A stretch of DNA of 64,000 nt, from the NCBI RefSeq assembly GCF_003027925.1, contig NZ_PYPS01000031.1:1-64000 (forward strand). Reading direction: 5' to 3'. This document shows, piece by piece, positions 52,997-60,624 of this stretch (its first letter is position 1; each line of letters opens with the position of its first letter). The notes under the pieces are model-generated. The model made no database searches, was not told the DNA's origin, and worked only from the letters and a program-made list of their open reading frames with translations. The position numbers were made by a program, and so were the translations under genes. Origin of the DNA: Micromonospora sp. RP3T (GTDB lineage: Bacteria; Actinomycetota; Actinomycetes; Mycobacteriales; Micromonosporaceae).

Positions 52997-55543
52997 ATGC
53001 GAGTTTCAGTCAGTTGGCTGCGGGAGTACGTGGATCTCCCCGCCGACCTGCCCGCCGGCGACCTGGAGCAGGCGCTGGTCGACCTCGGCATCGAGGTCGA
53101 GTCGATCGTGGACCTGCGGGCGACCGTCACCGGCCCGCTGGTCGTGGGCGAGGTCCTCCAGATCGAGGAGCTGACCGGTTTCAAGAAGCCGATCCGCTTC
53201 TGCCGGGTGGACGTCGGCGACGCGAACGGCACCGGCGAGCCGCAGGAGATCGTCTGCGGGGCGCGCAACTTCGCCCCCGGCGACAAGGTCGTGGTGATCC
53301 TGCCGGGCGGTGTGCTGCCGGGCAACTTCGCCATCGGCGCGCGCAAGACGTACGGGCGCAACTCCCACGGGATGATCTGCTCGGCGCGGGAGCTGGGCCT
53401 GGGCGACGACCACTCCGGCATCATCGTGCTGCCCGCGGACGTCAAGGCCCAGCCCGGCGACGACGCGCGCCCGGTCGTCGGCCTGGACGACGTGGTGGTC
53501 GAAATGGAGATCACCCCGGACCGCGGGTACGCGCTCAGCGTCCGCGGCATCGCCCGGGAGCTGTCGCACGCGCTCGGCGTGCCGTTCCGCGACCCGGCCG
53601 ACGCGCCGGCGACGGGCGGGACCGCCGAGCCGGCGTACCCGGTGGAGGTCCGTGACCCGGTCGGCTGCGACCGGTTCGCGGCCCGGATGGTGCGTGGCGT
53701 CGACCCGACCGTGGCCACGCCCGGCTGGATGTCGCGGCGGCTCACCGCCGCCGGCGTGCGCAGCATCTCGCTGCCGGTCGACATCACCAACTACCTGATG
53801 CTCGAACTCGGCCAGCCGATGCACGCCTTCGACGCGGACCGGATCGCCGGGCCGCTGGTGGTGCGCCGCGCCGAGCCGGGGGAGAAGCTGACCACGCTCG
53901 ACGGGGTGAGCCGCAGCCTGGTCGCCGAGGACATGGTGATCTGCGACGACAGCGGGCCGATCTCGCTGGCCGCGGTGATGGGCGGCGAGACCAGCGAGGT
54001 GCTCGCCTCCACCACGAACGTGCTGTTCGAGGCCGCGCACTGGGACCCGGCGATGGTGGGCCGCACGGCCCGGCGGCACAAGCTGTTCAGCGAGGCCGCG
54101 AAACGCTGGGAGCGGGGCGTCGACCCGACGCTGCCGCTCGTCGCGCTGGAGAAGGCGGTCCGGTTGCTCACCGACCTGGCCGGCGGCACGCCCGGCGCGG
54201 AGGTGCTCGATCTCGACCACGTCCGCCCGCCGTCGCCGGTGACGCTGCCGGTGGACCTGCCGACCCGCCGGGTGGGCGTGTCGTACCGGGCGGACCGGGT
54301 GGTGGAGCTGCTGACGCAGGTCGGCTGCGCGGTCACCCGGGGCGCCGACCGGCTCGGCGAGGACCCGGGCACGGTCGGGGTGGCCACCGGCGGCGCGGAG
54401 GTGCTGACCGTGACGCCGCCGAGCTGGCGGCCCGACCTGACCGACCCGGCCGACCTGGTCGAGGAGGTGGTCCGCCTCGACGGGTACGACCGGGTGCCGT
54501 CGGTGCTGCCCACCGCGCGGCCCGGCCGGGGTCTCACCCCGGCGCAGCAGCGCCGCCGCGCGGTGGCCCGCTCGCTCGCCGAGCGCGGCTGGGTCGAGGT
54601 GCTGGCCCAGCCGTTCGTCGCCCCGGAGCTGGCCGACCAGCTCGGCCTGCCGGCCGACGACCCGCGCCGCCCCGCGGTGCGGGTGGCCAACCCGCTGTCC
54701 GAGGAGGAGCCGCTGCTGCGCACCACGCTGCTCGGCCCGCTGCTCGGCATCGTCCGGCGCAACGTCGGCCGGGGCCAGCGGGACGTGGCGATCTACGAGA
54801 TCGGCGCGGTCTTCCTGCCCCGTCCGGGCGTCGGCGCCCCGCCCGCCATGGGCGTGGACCGGCGGCCCACCGACGAGGAGTTCGCCGCCGCCGACGCGGT
54901 GGTGCCGGAGCAGCCGCGACACGTCGCGGTCGCGCTCTGCGGCGAGATCGAGCCGGCCGGCTGGTGGGGCGCGGGTCGCGCGGCAGGCTGGGCGGACGCC
55001 GTCGAGGCCGGCCGGGCGGTGCTCGCCGCCGCGGGCATCCCGGCCGACCGGGTGACCGTGCGGGCCGGTGAGTACGCCCCCTGGCACCCGGGCCGCTGCG
55101 CCGAGCTGCTCGTCGACGACACCGTGGTCGGGCACGCCGGCGAGCTGCACCCGGCCGTGGTGACGGCGCTGGAACTGCCCCGGCGCACCAGCGCCATGGA
55201 GCTGGACCTGGACGCGCTGCCCGCCGCGCCGCTGGTGGCCGGGCCGGCCATCTCCACGTTCCCGCCGGCCCTGATCGACGTGGCGTTGGTGGTGGACGAG
55301 GCGGTGCCGGCGGCCGAGGTGCGGGCGGCGCTCGTCGAGGGTGCCGGCGCGCTGCTGGAGGACGTCCGGCTCTTCGACGTCTACGCCTCGGCGCAGCTCG
55401 GTGCCGGGCGGAAGTCGTTGGCGTACAAGCTGACGTTCCGCGCCCCGGACCGCACCCTCGCCGGTGAGGAGGCGGTGGCCGCCCGGGACGCCGCCGTGGC
55501 GCTCGCCGCGCAGCGCTTCGGCGCCACCCTCCGCGGCGCCTGA
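52997..55543 (+). CDS. pheT: Phenylalanyl-tRNA synthetase beta subunit
   Basis: An 848-aa subunit. Domains in order: MRVSVSWLREYVDLPADLP, the EMAP-type tRNA-binding domain (LVVGEVLQIEE... IVCGARNF), B3/B4 editing region, B5 (LPVDLPTRRVGVSYRADRVV), the catalytic-like core and the C-terminal FDX-ACB anticodon-binding domain (STFPPALIDVALVVDEAVPA). ATG 52997 has AGAGG upstream; a longer frame through pheS is a shadow. A palindromic element follows the stop. Confidence 0.97.
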   Translation: MRVSVSWLREYVDLPADLPAGDLEQALVDLGIEVESIVDLRATVTGPLVVGEVLQIEELTGFKKPIRFCRVDVGDANGTGEPQEIVCGARNFAPGDKVVVILPGGVLPGNFAIGARKTYGRNSHGMICSARELGLGDDHSGIIVLPADVKAQPGDDARPVVGLDDVVVEMEITPDRGYALSVRGIARELSHALGVPFRDPADAPATGGTAEPAYPVEVRDPVGCDRFAARMVRGVDPTVATPGWMSRRLTAAGVRSISLPVDITNYLMLELGQPMHAFDADRIAGPLVVRRAEPGEKLTTLDGVSRSLVAEDMVICDDSGPISLAAVMGGETSEVLASTTNVLFEAAHWDPAMVGRTARRHKLFSEAAKRWERGVDPTLPLVALEKAVRLLTDLAGGTPGAEVLDLDHVRPPSPVTLPVDLPTRRVGVSYRADRVVELLTQVGCAVTRGADRLGEDPGTVGVATGGAEVLTVTPPSWRPDLTDPADLVEEVVRLDGYDRVPSVLPTARPGRGLTPAQQRRRAVARSLAERGWVEVLAQPFVAPELADQLGLPADDPRRPAVRVANPLSEEEPLLRTTLLGPLLGIVRRNVGRGQRDVAIYEIGAVFLPRPGVGAPPAMGVDRRPTDEEFAAADAVVPEQPRHVAVALCGEIEPAGWWGAGRAAGWADAVEAGRAVLAAAGIPADRVTVRAGEYAPWHPGRCAELLVDDTVVGHAGELHPAVVTALELPRRTSAMELDLDALPAAPLVAGPAISTFPPALIDVALVVDEAVPAAEVRAALVEGAGALLEDVRLFDVYASAQLGAGRKSLAYKLTFRAPDRTLAGEEAVAARDAAVALAAQRFGATLRGA

Positions 55544-55547
55544 GGTG

Positions 55548-55602
55548 TAAGGAGGGGCCCCCGCTTAACGCATTCGGTAGAGGCGGGGGCCCTTCTTAAC
55601 AC
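55548..55602. repeat. Palindromic intergenic element after pheT
   Basis: A copy of the element at 7053-7138: TAAGGAGGGGCCCCCGCTTA, ACGCATTCGGTAGAGGCGG, GGGCCCTTCTTAAC. A 10-bp stem (55555-55564 with 55583-55592) with an 18-nt loop and a following CTTCTT could serve as the pheT terminator. Confidence 0.8.
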
Positions 55603-55633
55603 CCGGACATCGGCGGGACCTCCCGCCGGGCGA

Positions 55634-56518
55634 TCACTCCTCGTCGGCGGGCAGCTCGCCGAGTTCACGCAGGCGGCGCAGGTCCCGCACGGTGATCCGC
55701 CGGTAGTCGGTGTCCACCAGCCGCTCGGCGCGCAGGTCGCGCAGCGCCTTCTGGATCGAGGTCTCGGCAGCCCCGCAGATCGTCGCCAGCTCGGGCTGGG
55801 TGAGCCGGACGTCGATGACGACTCCGTCCGGGCTCCGGCGGCCGTGCGTGCGGCACAGCTCGGCGATCACCCTGGCCACCCGGATCCTCACCGCGTACGA
55901 GCTGAAGTCGATGCGGCGGCGGTTGGACCAGCGCAGCCGGTCCGCGACCATCGCCGCGAGTTCGAGCGCGGCCTCGGGGTGCTCCCTGAGGAAGCGGGTG
56001 AAACGGTCCCTCGGGACGACGCTGTAGCGCGTCGGGCCGCAGGTGGTGATCGTGGCCGAGCGTGGCTGGTCGTTGAGGGCGGACATCTCGCCGACCAGGT
56101 CGCCGCCGACCCGCAGCGAGAGCAGCGCCGACCGGCCGTCGGGGAGGCTCGCCGTCACCTTGGTCAGCCCCTCCTCCAGCAGCACCAGGTGCGACTCCCG
56201 AGCGCCCTCGTGGATGAGAATCTGCCCGGCCGGCACCTGACGCCGGACGCCGAGGTCGAGCACGATCGCGCGGGTGTCGGGCCGCAGCCGTTGCAGGAAG
56301 GTGCCGTACGGCCACTGGACGTCCGGGGGCGCACCTCGACGCATCGACAACCTCACTCTCGTCTTTCCGCGAAGGCGGTCGAAGCGTAGCCGAAACTGAG
56401 CGGAGCGCGACGCCCGGCGCAGCAGGGCGACGGCCCCGGCGTACACCGCCACCAGGGCCAGCACCTGCGCCGGCTGCCAGCCTGCGGCGAGGAGCAGTTC
56501 GCTGAGGACCTCGACCAT
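55634..56518 (-). CDS. Crp/Fnr-type cyclic-nucleotide-binding regulator, possibly membrane-anchored
   Basis: A 294-aa protein if started at ATG 56518. Residues 18-33 (VLALVAVYAGAVALL) are hydrophobic and precede a basic stretch; the Crp core begins about residue 68. The cNMP pocket reads GEMSALNDQPRSAT (143-156), with the phosphate-binding Arg at 153. A Crp-type HTH follows (LTQPELATICGAAETSIQKALRDL, 239-262). Codon use in the first 35 codons looks coding, favouring 56518; ATG 56344 with GAGGT 6 nt upstream would give a normal 236-aa soluble Crp. It is divergent from the three-gene operon at 56.7-60.6 kb. Confidence 0.82.
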   Translation of the reverse strand: MVEVLSELLLAAGWQPAQVLALVAVYAGAVALLRRASRSAQFRLRFDRLRGKTRVRLSMRRGAPPDVQWPYGTFLQRLRPDTRAIVLDLGVRRQVPAGQILIHEGARESHLVLLEEGLTKVTASLPDGRSALLSLRVGGDLVGEMSALNDQPRSATITTCGPTRYSVVPRDRFTRFLREHPEAALELAAMVADRLRWSNRRRIDFSSYAVRIRVARVIAELCRTHGRRSPDGVVIDVRLTQPELATICGAAETSIQKALRDLRAERLVDTDYRRITVRDLRRLRELGELPADEE

Positions 56519-56534
56519 GTCCCCAGTGCAACGC

Positions 56535-56553
56535 GGATCCGGCCGCCGGATCC
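56535..56553. promoter_or_regulatory. Palindrome in the crp-operon divergent region
   Basis: GGATCCGG-CCG-CCGGATCC is a perfect 8-3-8 inverted repeat 17 nt upstream of the Crp start. It is a candidate operator, possibly for the Crp protein itself. The rest of the 175-nt region holds a CCCGCCG-GTGT-CGGCGGG hairpin at 56651-56668 just before gene A. Confidence 0.4.
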
Positions 56554-56693
56554 CGGACGGAGAGGGGAAGACCGGTTTCGGACGGTCCGGCGGATGCCGT
56601 ACTTCTACGGGGTGCGGCCCGGATGAGCCCGGTTCGATGTTCCTTGTGGTCCCGCCGGTGTCGGCGGGCGGGTGACGAAGGGGCGACACGTCG

Positions 56694-57506
56694 ATGCACC
56701 ATCCCGAGCGACGACTGTTGATCAGTGTGGACATGGAGCGGTACAGCCGCCGCAGCAACCTCCAGCAGTACGAGGCGCAGCAGGAGTTCCGGCGTCTGCT
56801 GCACGAGGCGGCTGCCGCGGTCGGCCTGGACCGGACGTCCTGGCGAACCCAGCAGGCCGGAGACGGCGAGCTGGCGATCCTGCCCCGGGACGCCCCGGAG
56901 GCGCGCGTGATCGGCCGGTTCGTGCCGGAACTCAGCCGACGGTTGCGGGTGTACAACAGCAGCCGCGTCCCGGCGGCGCGGATCCGCCTGCGGATGGCCG
57001 TACACCAGGGGATCGTGCACCTCGACGGCGCGAACGGCTTCCCCGGCACCGCCGTGGTGCGTGTCTGCCGACTCTGTGACGCCGATCCGGTGCGGCGTGC
57101 TCTGGCGGACTTCCCGGGCGCGGGTGTGGCTCTCGTCGTCTCCAGCGACATCTACCAGGACGTCGTCTGCGAGTACCCGGAGGAGTTGCGGCCCGAACGG
57201 TTCCGCCAGGTTCGGGTCAGCCATCCCGGTAAGGACTTCGAGGAGGATGCCTGGCTCCACGTGGTCGACGAAGACATGTCGTCGGCGTCGCCGGAGGGCG
57301 GGGGACCGACGGCGCCGGCCGGTGACACCGAGCGGGCCCCGAGCGCCGCTCCGGCTCCCGCCCCGCGCGTCGCCGCACCCGGCAGCTCCGGAATCCACAT
57401 CGGCAGCCTCCGGGTCGACGGACAGAACGCCGTCGGCACGAACGCGACCGCGATCGGATCCGTCGGCCGCGACGCCACCATCGGTCGGGACGGTGGTGAC
57501 CGGTGA
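56694..57506 (+). CDS. Gene A: class III nucleotide-cyclase-like protein with Gly/Asn-rich C-terminal motif
   Basis: A 270-aa protein. Residues 5-195 look like a class III cyclase homology domain: LLISVDMERYSRR (D13, metal Asp 1), QQAGDGELAILP (D57, metal Asp 2), LRMAVHQGIVHL, and FPGTAVVRVCRLCDAD. The purine-site Lys is Gln (Q53), the transition-state Asn is Val (V122) but Arg (R126) is kept. A Pro/Ala linker (about 197-230) joins a C-terminal motif (233-257, GIHIGSLRVDGQNAVG, then TNATAIG) that is also in gene B. ATG 56694 has AAGGGG upstream. Activity and nucleotide are unknown. The stop overlaps gene B. Confidence 0.78.
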   Translation: MHHPERRLLISVDMERYSRRSNLQQYEAQQEFRRLLHEAAAAVGLDRTSWRTQQAGDGELAILPRDAPEARVIGRFVPELSRRLRVYNSSRVPAARIRLRMAVHQGIVHLDGANGFPGTAVVRVCRLCDADPVRRALADFPGAGVALVVSSDIYQDVVCEYPEELRPERFRQVRVSHPGKDFEEDAWLHVVDEDMSSASPEGGGPTAPAGDTERAPSAAPAPAPRVAAPGSSGIHIGSLRVDGQNAVGTNATAIGSVGRDATIGRDGGDR

Positions 57507-59743
57507 CCGGGTTCGCGCCGCGGCCGGAGGTGGACGCCATGCCGGCGCCGGTCGCACCGGCCGGTCAGGAGCCTGCCGAGGAGCATGCGCTGCTCGTCAC
57601 GGCGGATGGAGGGCCCGGGGAGGAGCCGACGGAGGACGACCAGGGCGGTGTGGAGGACGTCGAGGACGATTCCCCGCTCGATCCCGGCGAGGTGCTCGAC
57701 CGATTGTCTGCGCTGCTCGGCACCGCGGCCGGCGTCGAGGTCGGGGAGATGCGCGTCCGGGGGCAGAACGCGACCGGGGCCGGAGCCACCGCCATCGGCA
57801 CGATGAACGTCACGATGGCCGGCGCCGTCGGCGGCCGGACCTGGTCCGAGACGCTGAGCGGGACGGTCGTCCGCCGGTCCGCCGACGGCTACGCGCCCGC
57901 GCCCAGCGACCAGCAGCTCGATCGACGGCTGAAGCAGGTGGCCCTGGTCTGCCTCTCCGGGCCGGAGGGCGCCGGCCGGCACACGGCGGCGCGTCTGGCC
58001 GCCGCTCGGCGGCACGGCTACGACCGCGTGGGACTGGTCGACGTGGAGGGTCCCCAGGACCTGATCCAGGCGGCCGGAGCCCTGCGTGCCGGTCACGGCT
58101 ACGTGCTGCCCCTGAGCGATCGGGCGGTTCGGGAGCTGGACGGTATGACGTTGGTCGGTGCGGCGAACCGGGTCGAGACGGCGGGCTGCACGATGGTGCT
58201 CGTCGGCGACTTCCGGTCGCGGATCCGCGAGTTCACTGACCAGCTCGTCGAACACCGCCCCCCGGCGGCGGTGGATGTCTTCCGCGCCCAACTACGCCGG
58301 CAGTTGCGCGGCCGGTGCGTCGGCTGGTGCGGCGACGGTTGCGCCGGTGGGTGCGTCGACAGCTATGTCGAGGAGGAGTGCGCCGGACATCCCCTGCTGA
58401 TCGGCTATCTGGGTGGTGACCCGGGCCCGGGTGAGGTGGTCCGGGTGGTGGAGTCGATCGCCCGGAACCCGGTGAGCGGCACGGACCTCACCCAGCAGTT
58501 GGAGCGCCTGCTGCCCCGGCAGGTGCGCGAACGGGCGGCGCGGATCCTCGACTGTGTCGACGCGGGGCGGGACCCGTCGGGGAGCTGGACCGCCGACGAG
58601 CGGCGCGCCTTCCGGCTGTCCTGCGCGGTGCTGGCCGGTCAGCCGGTGTCGGAGGTCCACCAGGCGGCCCGGCTGCTGACTCCGCCCGGGTTCGACGAGC
58701 CGGGACGGGTGTCCTCGGCGCGGACCTCGGCTGCGCTCGACGAGCTGCTGGGGCCGGAGCTGCGCCAGGCCGCGCGGGTGCTCGACGACGACCGGATCGC
58801 GGGTGGGCGGCGGGTGGAGTTCACCCCCGGCAACGACGCGCTGCGGGCCAGCCTGCTGGAGGTCGCCTGGCAGGACTGGTTCCTGCCGGGGCAGCTCCTG
58901 GGGTGGTGGGTCGAGCTCGCCCGCGGTGACCTGCCGGGGGTACGGCAGGCTGCGGCGGGTGCGATCGGCTGGTCGGCGGGGCACGCCGTGCGTTCCGCGC
59001 TGGAGGCCGTGGACCAGTTGGCCCGGGAACGTCGCGCGGGCGTACGCCAGGCGGCTGCCATCGCCCTGGTCGCCATGGCGATGCAACCGTCGCTGCGGCA
59101 GCGGATCCGCACCGAGTTGGACCGCTGGGCCGAGAGCGGTGCCGCGCACCGGCGCGACACCGTGGCCCGGGCGTACGCCCTCGGCCTGGCTCGCCTCTGG
59201 CCCGACACGGCGCTGCTCCAGCTACGGCAGGTCGCCGAGGCCCGGATGCAGCGGTGGCAGAACTCCGTGGTTCGCGGACTGGTGGAGGTCTACGACGCGG
59301 GCCACGCGCCGGCCGTGCTGGCCGCGCTCGCGGAGTGGGCCGCCTCGGCCGACCCCGAGGTACGCCTGCACGCGGGGCGGGCGTTGCGGACCCTCGCCGA
59401 CCGCTGGTCGCCCGTCCCCCGGGAGCACTGGCCGGAACTGCTGGACCTGGTGCGGAGCGGCACGCTCCGACTGCCGGACCTGGCCACGTGTTGGGCCGCC
59501 GCGCTCTCCCTTCCCGGGACCGCGTTCCGTGCCTGGCGGACGCTCGGGTTCTGGCTCAACCGCGCGGACGGACATCCGGAGGTGGCGGCGTACTGCCTGG
59601 AGCTGCTCCGGGCGGTCGTGGCCGGCCACGAACCGCTCCGGCGTCGCCTCGACCATCAGCTGCGGCACGTCTGGCGGCCCGTGATGCGCGGCAACCCCCT
59701 GCTCGACGACATTCGACGACTCACCGACGAGGAACAGCGATGA
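57503..59743 (+). CDS. Gene B: NLR-like protein with shared N-terminal motif, degenerate P-loop and HEAT-like repeats
   Basis: A 746-aa protein. Residues 1-75 are acidic and disordered. Residues 77-101 (GVEVGEMRVRGQNATG, then AGATAIG) repeat the gene A motif. A P-loop-like domain starts at about 145: LSGPEGAGRHTA (Walker A with Lys replaced by Arg, R159) and CTMVLVGD as a possible Walker B (D236). Five cysteines follow at regular spacing (272, 276, 280, 284, 293). From about 440 to 640 are helical repeats with HEAT-like periodicity (VRQAAAGAIGWSAGHAVRSA; RQAAAIALVAMAM). GTG 57503 overlaps gene A's stop and ATGA links it to gene C. Enzymatic output unknown. Confidence 0.75.
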   Translation: MTGFAPRPEVDAMPAPVAPAGQEPAEEHALLVTADGGPGEEPTEDDQGGVEDVEDDSPLDPGEVLDRLSALLGTAAGVEVGEMRVRGQNATGAGATAIGTMNVTMAGAVGGRTWSETLSGTVVRRSADGYAPAPSDQQLDRRLKQVALVCLSGPEGAGRHTAARLAAARRHGYDRVGLVDVEGPQDLIQAAGALRAGHGYVLPLSDRAVRELDGMTLVGAANRVETAGCTMVLVGDFRSRIREFTDQLVEHRPPAAVDVFRAQLRRQLRGRCVGWCGDGCAGGCVDSYVEEECAGHPLLIGYLGGDPGPGEVVRVVESIARNPVSGTDLTQQLERLLPRQVRERAARILDCVDAGRDPSGSWTADERRAFRLSCAVLAGQPVSEVHQAARLLTPPGFDEPGRVSSARTSAALDELLGPELRQAARVLDDDRIAGGRRVEFTPGNDALRASLLEVAWQDWFLPGQLLGWWVELARGDLPGVRQAAAGAIGWSAGHAVRSALEAVDQLARERRAGVRQAAAIALVAMAMQPSLRQRIRTELDRWAESGAAHRRDTVARAYALGLARLWPDTALLQLRQVAEARMQRWQNSVVRGLVEVYDAGHAPAVLAALAEWAASADPEVRLHAGRALRTLADRWSPVPREHWPELLDLVRSGTLRLPDLATCWAAALSLPGTAFRAWRTLGFWLNRADGHPEVAAYCLELLRAVVAGHEPLRRRLDHQLRHVWRPVMRGNPLLDDIRRLTDEEQR

Positions 59744-60570
59744 GCACTCACCCCACCGCCCGTCCGGCCACCCGGCCGTCCGTTCCCGACCAGCCGGAGC
59801 GCCGCCGCTGGTGGCACGCGATCTTCCCACCCACCACCTCGCCCCTGATCACCGCGCCGCCGGTGCCGGTGGCCCCGGTCACCGTGTCGTACCGGCAGGA
59901 GGTGCCGCAGCCCGTCCTGGTGCCGGCGAGGGGCGACGCCTTCGACTTCCGGCTGAACCCGGTGTTCGTCTGGACTGCCCAGCACATGACGTCCGAGCAT
60001 CTGCGGTTACGGGCGGACAGCTACCTGACCTGGGCCGGCGGCATTCTCCGGGAGGAGGCGGTCGGCCTCTCCCGGCAACACGAGCCCCATCGATCCCACG
60101 AACTGGAGCAGGCGTTGAACACGCGCCTGACGGGTCGACGCTGGCCCCGCGAGGGGACGGCGCCCTCCTTCACCGTCCAGGTACGGGTCAGTCCCGACGA
60201 ACGGGTGCGGGAACGGCTGCGGCCGTACTGGGAGGACCGGATCCGGTTGGAGTGCGACCACGAACTGCAGAAGATCCGGGCTCGGCAGGCCGACGAGCTG
60301 ACCCGGCGGTGGTGTGCGGTGCTCCAGAACCTGGAGGACGACCCGGTGACGGCGCACGCCGCCCGGCTCACCGGGGAACAGTTCGCCGAGGTGTTCCGCC
60401 GCTACGTGGCGGAGCGCCGGGAGACCGTGCCGGAGCTGGTGGACCTGCTCCGTGAGGCGGTCCGGGGGCACAACGACCTGGACCTGGGGCCGTCGGAGTA
60501 CACCCAGGCGTGGGACACGGCCCTGCGCACGTTCCAGCAGCAGCACGGGCTCGCCGAGCACCGTCGCTGA
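59740..60570 (+). CDS. Gene C: unrecognised operon partner (weakly SPFH-like)
   Basis: A 276-aa protein that I do not recognise. A Pro-rich N-terminus (1-60) is followed by a beta-rich part (DFRLNPVFVWTAQ; PSFTVQVRVSPDERVRERL) and then a long helical, charged region (DHELQKIRARQADELTRRW, FRRYVAERRETVPELVDLL). The alternation of beta segments and a long charged helix is loosely like an SPFH/band-7 protein, but this is speculative. There is no transmembrane segment. ATGA overlap with gene B shows it belongs to the operon. Confidence 0.65.
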   Translation: MSTHPTARPATRPSVPDQPERRRWWHAIFPPTTSPLITAPPVPVAPVTVSYRQEVPQPVLVPARGDAFDFRLNPVFVWTAQHMTSEHLRLRADSYLTWAGGILREEAVGLSRQHEPHRSHELEQALNTRLTGRRWPREGTAPSFTVQVRVSPDERVRERLRPYWEDRIRLECDHELQKIRARQADELTRRWCAVLQNLEDDPVTAHAARLTGEQFAEVFRRYVAERRETVPELVDLLREAVRGHNDLDLGPSEYTQAWDTALRTFQQQHGLAEHRR

Positions 60571-60583
60571 CCCTGAGCCGGCG

Positions 60584-60616
60584 CGGCCCTTCCCGACAGG
60601 TCCCCGGGAAGGGCCG
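60584..60616. terminator. Hairpin between gene C and the GH64 gene
   Basis: An 11-bp stem (60584-60594 with 60606-60616; CGGCCCTTCCC/GGGAAGGGCCG) and an 11-nt loop lie between convergent genes. Confidence 0.75.
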
Positions 60617-60624
60617 TCGTCGTC

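Noticed and set aside
55665..57557. Long minus-strand frame across the Crp gene and gene A
   Set aside because: It reads the Crp gene out of its true frame and gene A antisense; Crp motifs are only in the other frame.
55634..60570. Known anti-phage Pycsar system
   Set aside because: The effector domains of described Pycsar loci are missing and the cyclase pocket differs; similarity is only in general layout.
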